From positions 5,041,912 through 5,105,911 of the forward strand of contig OZ038439.1 in NCBI GenBank assembly GCA_964036275.1: 64,000 nt of DNA, given 5' to 3'. A program made the translations under genes and the position numbers. Source of the DNA: Litoditis marina. Taxonomy: Eukaryota; Nematoda; Chromadorea; Rhabditida; Rhabditidae. The notes beneath the pieces were generated by a model, which was not told the DNA's origin, did not search any database, and was given only the letters and a program-made list of their open reading frames with translations. Positions 11,641-27,562 of this stretch are shown one piece after another; the first letter of the stretch is position 1; each line of letters opens with the position of its first letter.

Positions 11641-12565
11641 CGTCTCAGACACGCCATACTCCACATTATTCCTGCTGACGTCAAATCTAAATGGAAGTCA
11701 AGTTATCTCACTGTAGGAACCTCAATAGGACCGGAAAATACTAAAGTAATCGCCAAATGTACCTTGAGATGATCTCATGAGGGACTGAAAAAGTGCCGAA
11801 CTAATTCGCTATAGTTGTTCCACGCACCTACAACGTTTAGAGTGAGATGATAAAAATTTTTGACGAACTTTCGATGTAATGAAGTGAAAATTTGAAACAA
11901 ACAGTACTTTAGGAATCGTTGCATCGAACTATAGTTTTTGTTAGACCTGCACATTTTGGAAAGATCATCGAGCCCCTGAGCGAAACTTGTGAAAATATGA
12001 TGAACGATAATGATGTTTTTTTTCCACGTTGCGCGTGACTACTTCATTTACTGTTGATGTAGTTTCACACTCTACGGGTTACCTTTGGCTCTTCAGTCAT
12101 TTACTTCGTTTTATTTTCAGTTGTATTATAGAACAATGTAATAATAAAACTTGTATAGATTGATGTATCATTTGTGTATTTGATATAGAACAAAAAAAAA
12201 CTCTCCACTTTGCTTTATTACAAATTAAAGAACGCAACTCAACAAATTAAACTCGATGAAGAAGAATTTCAATAAAAAAGTGCTGAAAACTGAACCCGTT
12301 CAAATCTGACAAATATTCGCCGAATTCGATTAAACTCAATAAATTGCCTATTAAAATGACTATTGACTATCTAAAAATAACACGGAAATCAAACTTAAAT
12401 CGAACTACATTCCTGATATAACAGACACACCCGACTATTTAGAATACCAGTGACACAATGACGACCAAACTACAATAGAACTACATTTCTGACCCAAACA
12501 CCTTCTGCAATAAAATTAAACTACAAACATTACAATAAAACTACATTTTCCACGTAAACATCCTG
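11641..12565. other. Intergenic stretch between two convergent genes
   Basis: The sequence is AT-rich. AATAAA-type signals lie near 12,140 (+), and short repeats of 'aaactacatt' occur at 12,400-12,550. No exon is supported. It separates the Kunitz 3' end (+) from the mannosidase 3' end (-). Confidence 0.5.
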
Positions 12566-17882
<5,317 letters not shown>

Positions 17883-18034
17883 CTGAAATGTATAGGTAAG
17901 TAACTTGTAAGGAAAAACACCAGAATAACACGAGAGAAAGAAAAGTATTGAACTTGAATTGGTAAATTTGACCACTGATGAAAATTACAATTGATGTGTA
18001 TGAAGTATACAAACACAGCTAGAACATTCAGCAT

Positions 18035-18295
18035 TGTTAAAACAACGTTATAATGTATTTATAATATTACTTAGTTATTATAAAAAACTATTACCGACTG
18101 TACTAATTGGTAATGCAGAGCAATGAACCAACATGAAAACGTGAAAAGTAGAACGTGCAGCGGAGTCTCGTTACTGAATGCTAATCCACGGATGCCTATA
18201 AATCATGACAGTAAATAAAAACATTTTCATCTTTCTCAGTTTTGACAGTATTTCGGAAACGTTTCTACTTTTTTTTTCTTTCTCTGAATTCATCA
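18035..18295. other. Non-coding spacer before the Helitron-like elements
   Basis: The sequence is AT-rich with a poly-T run near 18,270. No exon or element end is visible until the TC dinucleotide at 18,296. Confidence 0.5.
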
Positions 18296-18529
18296 TCCAC
18301 TAGTATAAAAGGCTAGTTTGGTGTGTGTGTTTGTAACAATTTCAGTCGAAAAACCAATGGGGAAGAGTGAGGCAAATGGCGTGGAAAAAACGTGAGCTAG
18401 CTGGATTTCATTTCTATTTTCGAGTGACTACAAATCGGCTGCAGCTGCAAATTGAAATGGGGAATAGATTTACTCATTTTATGTTGAACAAAGGTGCGCT
18501 AAAGTCACGTGAAATACACGCCACCTTAA

Positions 18530-18530
18530 C

Positions 18531-18575
<45 letters not shown>

Positions 18576-18612
18576 AAGAGAGAAAGAGGTAGAGAGAGAG
18601 AGAAAGAGAGAA
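18530..18612. repeat. GA microsatellite in Helitron-like element 1
   Basis: A near-pure (GA)n tract with occasional AAAG lies between the element leader and the minisatellite. Confidence 0.85.
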
Positions 18613-18616
18613 TCCT

Positions 18617-20385
18617 AACGAGAACTGTCGCGCTCTATGTTAAGGAGAAGTTTCGCGCTCTTTGTTAAGGAGAAGTCCCGCGCTCTATGTAAAAAAAAAG
18701 TTCAGCGCTCTATGTTAGGGATAAATCTCGCGCTCCATGCTGCGACATCCCGCGTTATATGTTAGAGAGAAGTTCCGCGCTCTATGTTAAGGAGAAGTTC
18801 CGCGCTACATGTAAAAAAAAGTTCAGCGCTCTATGTTAGGGAGAAGTCTCGCGCTCTATGTTAGGGAAAAGTTTCGCGCTCCATGCTGCGACAACCCGCG
18901 CTATATGTTAAAGAGAAGTTCCGCGCTCTGTGTTAAGGAGAAGTTCCGCGCTACATGTAAAAAAAAGTTCAGCGCTCTATGTTAGGGAGAAGTCTCGCGC
19001 TCTATGTTAGGGAAAAGTTTCGCGCTCTATGCTGCGACATCCCGCGCTCTATGTTAAGGAGAAGTTCCGCGCTCTATGTTAGATAGAAGTCTCGCGCTCT
19101 ATGTTAAGACATCCCGCGCTCTATGTTAAGACATCCCGCGCTCTATGTTGAGAAGAAGTTCCGCGCTCTTTGTTAAGAAGAAGTTCCGCGCTCTATGTTA
19201 GGAAGAAGTTCCGGGCTCTATGTTAGGAAGAAGTTTCGCGCTCTATGTTAAGAAGAAGTTCCGCGCTCTATGTTAGGAAGAAATTCCGCGCTCTATGTTA
19301 GGAAGAAGTTCCGCGCTCTATGTTAGGAAGAAGTTTCGCGCTCTATGTTAAGAAGAAGTTCCGCGCTCTATGTTAGGAAGAAATTCCGCGCTCTATGTTA
19401 GGAAGAAGTTCCGCGCTCTATGTTAGGAAGAAGTTCCGCGCTCTATGTTAGGAAGAAGTTCCGCGCTCTATGTTAAAGGGACCGTTCCTCTTTAATTTGG
19501 AGGTTCGAGCTGATAAGTCGATATTGTTCACATAAAAAAACCAAAATCATTCATGTAGGTGTCAACTTCATGTCTTGCTCTGTGTTCTCAAAAATGTGGC
19601 GCGACCACGCGCACGTACATACACCGCCGAGTTCACCTACGTACAAAATTTTCAAAATGTCCATAAAATTACGAAACCATATCAAAACATGGCCAAAATT
19701 ACCATTATGAAATCTGTGAAAAAATATTTCTAAATATCATGAAAACTACCCAGCAATGATAGATTAAGGATTGCTGCATTACAGTAGCCCAAATCCTGTT
19801 GCTTTCTATTTTGCTCCGTAATAATGTGGTTTTTTGAACTTTCTGTACGTAAGTTATGAACTTTCATCTCGAAACAGAATGAATGAATTTTTTCATTTTC
19901 CAAAAACCACCTACATTGCACATTATAGAGGTACGGTCCCTTTAAGAAGAAGTTCCGTGCTCTATGTTAGAAAGAAGTTCCGCGCTCTATGTTAAGAAGA
20001 AGTTCCGCGCTCTATGTTAGGAAGAAGTTCCGCGCTCTATGTTAGGAAGAAGTTCCGCGCTCTATGTTAGGAAGAAGTTCCGTGCTCTATGTTAGAAAAA
20101 AGTTCCGCGCTCTATGTTAGGAAGAAGTTCCGCGCTCTATGTTAGGAAGAAGTTCCGCGCTCTATGTTAGGAAGAAGTTCCGCGCTCTATGTTAGAAAGA
20201 GGACTCGCGCTCTATGTTTGCTCGCGCTCTAAGTTAGATAGACTCGCGCTCTGTTAGGGAGAGTGCTCGCGCTCTTTGTTGGAGAGAGGAGTCGCGCTCT
20301 ATGTTAGAGAGAAGACTCGCACTCTATGTTGAAGAGAGGTTTTGCCATTGAGGACATTTTTCGTGCTCTATGTTGAGGAGAGCTT
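18617..20385. repeat. 25-bp minisatellite (CGCGCTCTATGTTAGGAAGAAGTTC type)
   Basis: Dozens of units of 'cgcgctctatgtta' plus a purine-rich stretch and TTC run head-to-tail, interrupted at 19,473-19,945 by a MITE. Variants cluster: 'aaggagaagtcc' units on the left, 'ggaagaagttc' units in the middle. Similar arrays lie at 20,720-21,690 and 62,560-63,955. Confidence 0.85.
19473..19945. mobile_element. TTAA-flanked MITE nested in the minisatellite
   Basis: The termini are TTAA-AGGGACCGTTCCTCT and AGAGGTACGGTCCCT-TTAA. Identical TTAA flanks imply a TTAA target duplication, as in piggyBac-type elements. It interrupts the 25-bp repeat, which resumes immediately afterwards. The interior has no long ORF. 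Confidence 0.7.
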
Positions 20386-20487
20386 CGGCGGTCCATGTTC
20401 AGAAAAAATAGGGCCAGGAAGCTCTCGCCAGCCCGGAATAAAAACAAGGGAGGCGGAGGCGGCTTTAGCCGCCGGCGACCTACCTTG

Positions 20488-21787
<1,300 letters not shown>

Positions 21788-21806
21788 TTTTCTACTTATA
21801 TTTTAG

Positions 21807-22368
21807 ATCACGATGTTTTCGGTTTTGGAGTCTGGTTTGATATGAATCACCAGCACAGTTTTCAAATTTCAAAAGTCCAGCATAGTTTTCGATTGAAATA
21901 TGACGAGATCAAAGAAACAAAGACATTGATTCCGAACCGGATGTACAGTATCCACAGGCTCTCTATGGAACTTCGCTGCGACTCGCCAGTGAGCCACAAA
22001 CTGGAGCCAAATAGTCAATTCATTATTGTAATTCAATACAATCTCCGTTTGCATTTAATGCGATACAAACGTGTGACCTGTATGCAAAATTTTCCAACAA
22101 GTGAATCCAGTGAATTCACCTTGACTAACAACCAAGTGAGCCTTAATTGTGTGTTTTTTCTCATTTCTACGCATTTTTGTTGTCGCTGATATTATGCCGA
22201 ACGAATTAAAAGTGCGCAGCTCACTACAAACAACATAGGTGGTCATCTTTTTGAGGATGGCAGAATTGAAGGCTGGTTTAGGCATTAGCACCGTATGCAA
22301 ATCAGTTAAGCTAAATTGAACTCAAAAATATATTTATTAGTTCATCTCAATGTTCATTCTATTCATAA
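21807..22368 (+). CDS. Unidentified gene: internal exon plus interrupted terminal exon
   Basis: TATTTTAG precedes a 329-bp exon (21,807-22,135), open for 109 codons and ending CAA/GTGAGC in phase 0. The peptide is mixed polar with few Cys; I do not recognise the family. A second segment after TTATTAG starts at 22,341 in phase 0 and reads FISMFILFII, a hydrophobic tail. The LTR retrotransposon interrupts it at 22,368. Rejoined to the DNA beyond the element, this frame would end at a TAA about 50 bases after the insertion point, so the host protein may have ended in a membrane or GPI-type tail. No upstream exon is visible; the Helitron-like pair ends 19 bases before the exon. Confidence 0.45.
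22364..22368. repeat. Target site duplication CATAA, left copy
   Basis: CATAA directly before the 5' LTR is repeated at 27,186-27,190 directly after the 3' LTR. Confidence 0.9.
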
Positions 22369-22625
22369 TGTTGCATCCCTGCACAGATTCCAATATTTAT
22401 CTTTTTCTTTCTATCATGTTTCTGTCTGCCGTTTCTGACAGCTTTGTTAACGTGTATTCCTGTCTGTCTGAGTATTCCTATGCTAATGAATACTCACGTG
22501 AAAACTGCCTATATATACCCGGCGCGTCTGTTAACCGGGCTTCTCTCGTGTTGTCTACTTGTGTGCTGCTGAATAAACTATCTTCACTACCCCGTGTCTA
22601 TCTTTCCCTACCACCCGACACAACA
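22369..22625 (+). repeat. 5' LTR
   Basis: TGTTGCATCC to CCGACACAACA. It contains a TATATATA box near 22,510 and an AATAAA near 22,572, so promoter and poly(A) signals are in the expected places. Confidence 0.95.
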
Positions 22626-22627
22626 AC

Positions 22628-22671
22628 TGGCGACCAGGATGAGATTCGAACTCACGCGGGGAAACCCCTGT
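22628..22671 (+). promoter_or_regulatory. Primer binding site, extended tRNA complement
   Basis: TGGCGACCAGGATGAG begins two bases after the LTR. Its complement reads as a tRNA 3' end: acceptor strand plus CCA, T arm with TTCGAAT, then a GGGGTTTCCCC hairpin typical of a long variable arm. That points to a class II tRNA (Ser or Leu type). The match runs about 44 nt, far beyond the usual ~18. Confidence 0.75.
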
Positions 22672-22781
22672 CTATAAGGTTTCGTCCTTAGACTATTTCA
22701 AGACAAGTTCTTGAGTATCCCAACCACCCATACCTTACCCATTCCCCTGTGAGATAGTACCATTTCCTCAGTATCACAATC

Positions 22782-23120
22782 ATGGTGAACGAAGACACTC
22801 AAGAAATGAGTGATAGTGATCTTCGAAAATGCTTAACCGAGCAACAAGCTCTTGTGGCCCTATTGATTAAGCAGCTTTCAAGCAAATCTGCAAACCCCAC
22901 TTCCCAACCCACTACCAATGAGGTTGAGCAAGTGCAACTGATGTCCTCTCTTTCCCTCAGATTGTCCCAATTTTCCTTTGACCCAGACAATTCCCGTACC
23001 TTTTCACTGTGGTTTTCGCGCCATAAAGATGTGATAGATATTGATGGCAGAAGTCTAGATGACTGTGCCAAGGTCCGACTATTGCTCAGCAAGTTATTTG
23101 AGACATATTGCCCCATCTGA
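22782..23120 (+). CDS. gag: Retrotransposon gag, N-terminal part
   Basis: This 112-codon frame opens with ATG shortly after the primer binding site and covers the start of the capsid region (SFDPDN..FSLWFSRHKDVI, a usual nematode gypsy gag signature). It stops at 23,118-23,120, while the rest of gag continues in another frame that overlaps by about 60 nt. A shift in the middle of capsid is not the usual position for programmed gag-pol frameshifting, so a mutation or base-call error is more likely. Confidence 0.8.
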   Translation: MVNEDTQEMSDSDLRKCLTEQQALVALLIKQLSSKSANPTSQPTTNEVEQVQLMSSLSLRLSQFSFDPDNSRTFSLWFSRHKDVIDIDGRSLDDCAKVRLLLSKLFETYCPI

Positions 23121-26100
23121 ACCCATATCCAAGAGTTATGTTGAGACCACCGATATGCTCAAAGAATTGTTTGATGTCAGACATTCTCTATTTGCCCTAC
23201 GTTGTGAATGTTTGGAAGTCGAAAGACAGTCATCGGAAGACCTTACCACCTATTTCGGACGAGTGAACGAGTTGTGTACCAAATTTGAACTCAGTGATCT
23301 CACTGTTGAACAGTTCAAGTGTCTCATCTGTGCATATGGCTTGAAAGACAACCAATTCGCTGAATTGCGAACCAGAATCCTCACCATGCTCGAATCTGAT
23401 AAAGATCTAACTCTTCGCAAGGCTCTAGTTGAGTGTACCCGCGTTGAAGATATCCGGAAAGATTCGAGAAAAGTCGAACAAAAGTCGAACAATGTTTTCG
23501 CAGTTCGCAATCCCCATTCAAAACATCGTGATGAAGATGTACCCAAGCATCAAATGTCCTCTGTCTCATGCTATGCATGTGGTCAGAAAGGTCACTATCG
23601 TTCCGACTGTACATACAAAGACACAATCTGCACCAAGTGCAAGAAGAAAGGCCATATTCCAAAGGTCTGTCCCATGAAGCAGAACAGTGCGAATCAACAC
23701 CGTAGAGCTTCCAATCCGTTCCGTCAAAACGGTAAAAAGTGTCAGAATGTAACAGTACCGGAGATACGTTCCCCAGTTTCCTCTGATGCTCAAGTCAAAT
23801 CGGTCAGAAGATTTCTGGAGATTTGTTTGAATGGCGTGACAGTCAAACTACAGCTAGATACCGGAGCTGACATTACCATGATTTCCAAAAGTACCTGGCA
23901 GTCAATCGGTCAGCCACGTCTAGAAGTCAACGAGTTAGTTGCTTCGTCGTGTTCTGGTAATCCCTTGGAAATACTTGGAAAATTCCACTGTCAATTTGCT
24001 GTCAGAGAACATAGTGGAGCAGGTGTCTGCTATGTTACCCCTTCTCTTGACCTCATTGGAATTGACTGGATCAATCAGATACCCGAATTCCGTGAGTGTA
24101 TGGACAATATGTGCAACAAGGTCGAAAAACAGACAAGTACCTCAATCGAAAACTTGTCCAAACGGTTCCCAGAGGTTTTCGCACCTGGCCTGGGTTGTTG
24201 TACTAAATTCCAGGTTAAGCTTCGGCTGAAACCTGAGACGAAACCCGTCTATTGTCCCTCGAGAGTTGTTCCCTATTCAATGCAAGATGCAGTTGAGAAG
24301 GAACTAGACCGTTTGTGTGAGATGGGCGTTATCGAACGTACTGTATACAGCCCTTGGGCAGCCCCGATTCTCGCTGTTAAAAAGTCCAACGGAAAGATCC
24401 GTGTTTGTACAGACTACTCGACCGGTCTGAACAACTCGCTGTTGCCACATGACTATCCTTTACCCGTCCCGGAAGATATCTTTGCCAAAATGAACGGCGG
24501 AAAGATTTTCTCCCAACTCGATATGTCTGATGCTTATCTTCAAATTCAAGTTGAAGAAGATAGCAAAGATCTGCTGACTTTGAATACCCATCGAGGATTA
24601 TACCGTTGCAACCGACTTCCTTTCGGTGTTAAGACCGCTCCCGGTATTTTCCAAGAGACAATGGATACAATGTTATCCGGTCTTGACGGTGTGTGTGCAT
24701 ATTTGGACGATATTATAGTCGTTGGCCAGACTGAACTCCAACATGCTTCCCGATTAGAAGCTGTTTTGAAGCGAATCCAAGAATACGGATTCAGATTGCG
24801 TCTAGAAAAGTGTGCTTTTGCTCAGAAGTCTATCAAGTATCTTGGTTTCATCATTGATGAACGTGGTAGATCCACAGACCCCGCCAAGATAGAACCTATT
24901 CAGAACATGCCTGAGCCAACAAATGTTGCTGAAGTACGCTCTTTCGTTGGAATGGTGAACTACTATTGCAAGTTCGTTCCACGAATGAGAGAGCTACGTT
25001 ACCCACTTGATGAACTTCTGAAGAAAGATGCAAAGTGGGCGTGGACCAAGTTGCATTCTCAGTCATTCTCAAAAGTGAAAATTATTCTCAGCTCTGAGCT
25101 TTTGCTCACGCACTACGACCCTTCCCTCGATATTGTAGTTGCGGCTGATGCTTCCCAATATGGTATCGGTGGAGTTATCTCGCATCGATTTCCCAATGGC
25201 ACTGAGAAAGCAATTTGTCATTTTTCTCGAGCTCTGAAAGATGCTGAGAAAAACTACCCCCAGATTGAGAAAGAGGCTCTTGCTCTCTTCACAGCTCTTG
25301 ACAAGTTCAAGAAATATCTGTTGGGTAGAAGGTTCACACTCCTCACAGACCACAAGCCATTGCTAGCAATATTTGGCAGTAAGAAGGGCATTCCTGCTCA
25401 TTCAGCCTCTCGATTGCAGCGTTGGGCCTTGTTCATGCTTCGATTTGATTTCGGTATTGAATACCGTAATACCCTCGAGTTTGGTCAAGCCGATGGTCTA
25501 TCAAGACTCATCGCACAGCAGAATGTTCCCGAAGAGAAACTAGTGATAGCATCTATTAAGACCGAAGTGCGTGTTTCGCTATCTGAAACAATTCGCGTTC
25601 TACCTGTTACCCAACGTGATATTGTGAAAGAGTTGCAAAATGACGTCCACCTAGTGAAGGTGCGGGACTGCGTCATATCAGGCAATTGGCCTTCGGACAT
25701 TGAGTGGTGTAGAGACTACTTCAATCGTCGCGACTCTTTGTCTGTTGTGCAAGACTGTCTCATGTTTGGAGATAGAGTCGTTGTACCACCCACTCTCCAA
25801 AGTGCGGTGTTACGTGAATTGCACAATGGTCACCCCGGCATTGTTCGTATGAAGAGCATTGCAAGATCTTATGTGTATTGGCCCGGACTGGACAAACAAG
25901 TTGAACAGTTTGTTCATCGCTGCAAGGCATGTGCTTCAGCATCCAAGAGTCCAACCAAAGTTCCCTTGTCACCCTGGCCTACACCTACGAAAGTTTGGGA
26001 GCGAGTTCATGCTGATTTCGCTGGTCCAATCGACGGCAAAATGTACATTGTCATTGTCGATGCATTGAGCAAATGGCCCGAAGTACATGAAATGTCAAAC

Positions 26101-26904
26101 ATAAGTGCCTCTGCTACCGTTAGAGTCCTGAGAAAAGTTTTCTCACAATTCGGCATGCCACAAACCCTTGTCACGGATAATGGCACCCAATTCAAGTCCG
26201 AAAGTCTAGGACAGTTCTGTCTAGAAAACGGTATCAAGCACATGTTGTCGCCTCCATATCATCCACAATCCAATGGTCAAGCTGAAAAATTCGTTGATAC
26301 CTTCAAACGAGCACTTCTTAAGTCGAAGGGAGAGGGGAATAATGAAGAAATTCTCCAGAAACTCCAACTCGTGTACCGTCGAACACCCAATGCAAACGTT
26401 CCTGACGGAGTATCCCCGGCTGAGCTCTTTCTCGGAAGACCAGTCATAACGACACTTGATTTATTGAGACCTGGACCTATTTTTGACAATTGTCATTCCC
26501 AACAGTCAATGAACATGAAAGATCAATTTGACCGCCACAATGGTGCCCGGAAACGAGATTTCAAGTTGCTTGAACTCGTATTTGCCCGTGATTATCGATC
26601 ACAGAAACCCTCTTGGTGTGCTGGTCGCATTACTGATGTTCGTGGAAACATCTACCTAGTTGAATTGGAAAATGGACTGGTTTGGCGTCGTCACGCTAAC
26701 CAACTGAAGAAGAACCGGACTGAAGAAGAACCTCTTGATATCGTTTTGGATGCGTTCGCCTTGCCAATGGTGAACCCAAGAATCGTGGACCCTACTGGCA
26801 ATGTTCCCGTTGCTGATGTGCCGGCAAACAGACATGATCAGTCTGTTGCCACACCTCGCCGTTCTACAAGAATCCGAAGACCCATCAAACGTTATCCCCA
26901 GTGA
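23059..26904 (+). CDS. pol: Retrotransposon gag (C-terminal)-pol polyprotein
   Basis: The frame spans 1,281 codons. Gag capsid continues first, then two CCHC zinc knuckles from about residue 171 (CYACGQKGHYRSDC and CTKCKKKGHIPKVC). An aspartic protease follows (LDTGAD near 266). Reverse transcriptase has YLDDIIV near 548. RNase H has DASQYG near 697 and TDHKPLL. The integrase has an HHCC zinc domain (from H922) and catalytic D986, D1040 and E1076, the last two 35 residues apart. A short GPY/F-like tail follows, and the end is basic (RRSTRIRRP). All catalytic residues are present. The real start is unknown because the first ~15 codons overlap the gag frame out of register. Confidence 0.93.
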   Translation: MTVPRSDYCSASYLRHIAPSEPISKSYVETTDMLKELFDVRHSLFALRCECLEVERQSSEDLTTYFGRVNELCTKFELSDLTVEQFKCLICAYGLKDNQFAELRTRILTMLESDKDLTLRKALVECTRVEDIRKDSRKVEQKSNNVFAVRNPHSKHRDEDVPKHQMSSVSCYACGQKGHYRSDCTYKDTICTKCKKKGHIPKVCPMKQNSANQHRRASNPFRQNGKKCQNVTVPEIRSPVSSDAQVKSVRRFLEICLNGVTVKLQLDTGADITMISKSTWQSIGQPRLEVNELVASSCSGNPLEILGKFHCQFAVREHSGAGVCYVTPSLDLIGIDWINQIPEFRECMDNMCNKVEKQTSTSIENLSKRFPEVFAPGLGCCTKFQVKLRLKPETKPVYCPSRVVPYSMQDAVEKELDRLCEMGVIERTVYSPWAAPILAVKKSNGKIRVCTDYSTGLNNSLLPHDYPLPVPEDIFAKMNGGKIFSQLDMSDAYLQIQVEEDSKDLLTLNTHRGLYRCNRLPFGVKTAPGIFQETMDTMLSGLDGVCAYLDDIIVVGQTELQHASRLEAVLKRIQEYGFRLRLEKCAFAQKSIKYLGFIIDERGRSTDPAKIEPIQNMPEPTNVAEVRSFVGMVNYYCKFVPRMRELRYPLDELLKKDAKWAWTKLHSQSFSKVKIILSSELLLTHYDPSLDIVVAADASQYGIGGVISHRFPNGTEKAICHFSRALKDAEKNYPQIEKEALALFTALDKFKKYLLGRRFTLLTDHKPLLAIFGSKKGIPAHSASRLQRWALFMLRFDFGIEYRNTLEFGQADGLSRLIAQQNVPEEKLVIASIKTEVRVSLSETIRVLPVTQRDIVKELQNDVHLVKVRDCVISGNWPSDIEWCRDYFNRRDSLSVVQDCLMFGDRVVVPPTLQSAVLRELHNGHPGIVRMKSIARSYVYWPGLDKQVEQFVHRCKACASASKSPTKVPLSPWPTPTKVWERVHADFAGPIDGKMYIVIVDALSKWPEVHEMSNISASATVRVLRKVFSQFGMPQTLVTDNGTQFKSESLGQFCLENGIKHMLSPPYHPQSNGQAEKFVDTFKRALLKSKGEGNNEEILQKLQLVYRRTPNANVPDGVSPAELFLGRPVITTLDLLRPGPIFDNCHSQQSMNMKDQFDRHNGARKRDFKLLELVFARDYRSQKPSWCAGRITDVRGNIYLVELENGLVWRRHANQLKKNRTEEEPLDIVLDAFALPMVNPRIVDPTGNVPVADVPANRHDQSVATPRRSTRIRRPIKRYPQ

Positions 26905-26928
26905 TCTCTCGTTCTTATTTGAGGAAGA

Positions 26929-27185
26929 TGTTGCATCCCTGCACAGATTCCAATATTTATCTTTTTCTTTCTATCATGTTTCTGTCTGCCGTTTCTGACA
27001 GCTTTGTTAACGTGTATTCCTGTCTGTCTGAGTATTCCTATGCTAATGAATACTCACGTGAAAACTGCCTATATATACCCGGCGCGTCTGTTAACCGGGC
27101 TTCTCTCGTGTTGTCTACTTGTGTGCTGCTGAATAAACTATCTTCACTACCCCGTGTCTATCTTCCCCTACCACCCGACACAACA
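26929..27185 (+). repeat. 3' LTR
   Basis: 257 bp, matching the 5' LTR apart from one base that I noticed. A purine-rich tract (GAGGAAGA) directly precedes it and is the likely polypurine primer. Confidence 0.95.
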
Positions 27186-27562
27186 CATAATAACTTTCCT
27201 TTTGGACCCCCTATAAAGATGAGAGCTGAGGCTAATCCTGTAAGTATCAACAGTCTTTCGTGCTAATCCGCTTTAGATAACGTGTTTGGCGTGAAGTCCA
27301 ACTACATTTGTACGTACTAAAAAAACTTTTAATATTATGAGTTTAGTATTGTTTGAAAAGAAGTCCTTACACGATCTTTGGTCTCGTTCAACTGTTCAAT
27401 CATTTGTTACAAACGAATGTAATTCACTGTATTTCCATATCTCGGTTTTGTCGTTTTAAAAGAGAACAATAGGAAGTATTAATTCTAATGTAGTGAATGT
27501 GTATTAATAAAAAAGTTACATCGTATAATTGTTGTTAGTTTATGTTCTATACGATTCAGAGC
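27186..27562 (+). other. Target site duplication and severed 3' part of the upstream gene
   Basis: CATAA (27,186-27,190) is the right target duplication. The next bases continue the exon interrupted at 22,368, up to a CCT/GTAAGT-like site at 27,240. An AATAAA occurs near 27,504, about 60 bases before the start of the lectin gene. No other coding sequence is visible. Confidence 0.45.

Larger units (their letters stand above)
18296..20487 (+). mobile_element. Helitron-like non-autonomous element 1
   Basis: The proposed 5' end is TCCACTAGTATAAAAGGC, preceded by A. The 3' end carries a GGCGGC-TTTA-GCCGCC hairpin (20,458-20,473), then 14 nt ending CTTG at 20,487. A leader with 'gtgtgtgtttg' and 'gaggcaaatggcgtg' is followed by a GA tract and a 25-bp minisatellite. 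The 3' block (GAAGCTCTCGCCAGCCCGG to the hairpin) is almost identical in three places in this window. TC start, 3' hairpin and A/T flanks are Helitron features, but CTTG departs from the usual CTRR terminus. No Rep/helicase ORF is present. Confidence 0.5.
22369..27185 (+). mobile_element. Ty3/gypsy LTR retrotransposon, nearly intact
   Basis: The element is 4,817 bp, with 257-bp LTRs that begin TG and end CA, 5-bp target duplications and a tRNA-type primer binding site. The domain order is gag, zinc knuckles, protease, reverse transcriptase, RNase H, integrase, which is the Ty3/gypsy order. No env-like ORF is present. I noticed one difference between the LTRs (T versus C in TATCTTtCCCTACC), so the insertion is recent. 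The coding region has one frame change within gag. Confidence 0.95.
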
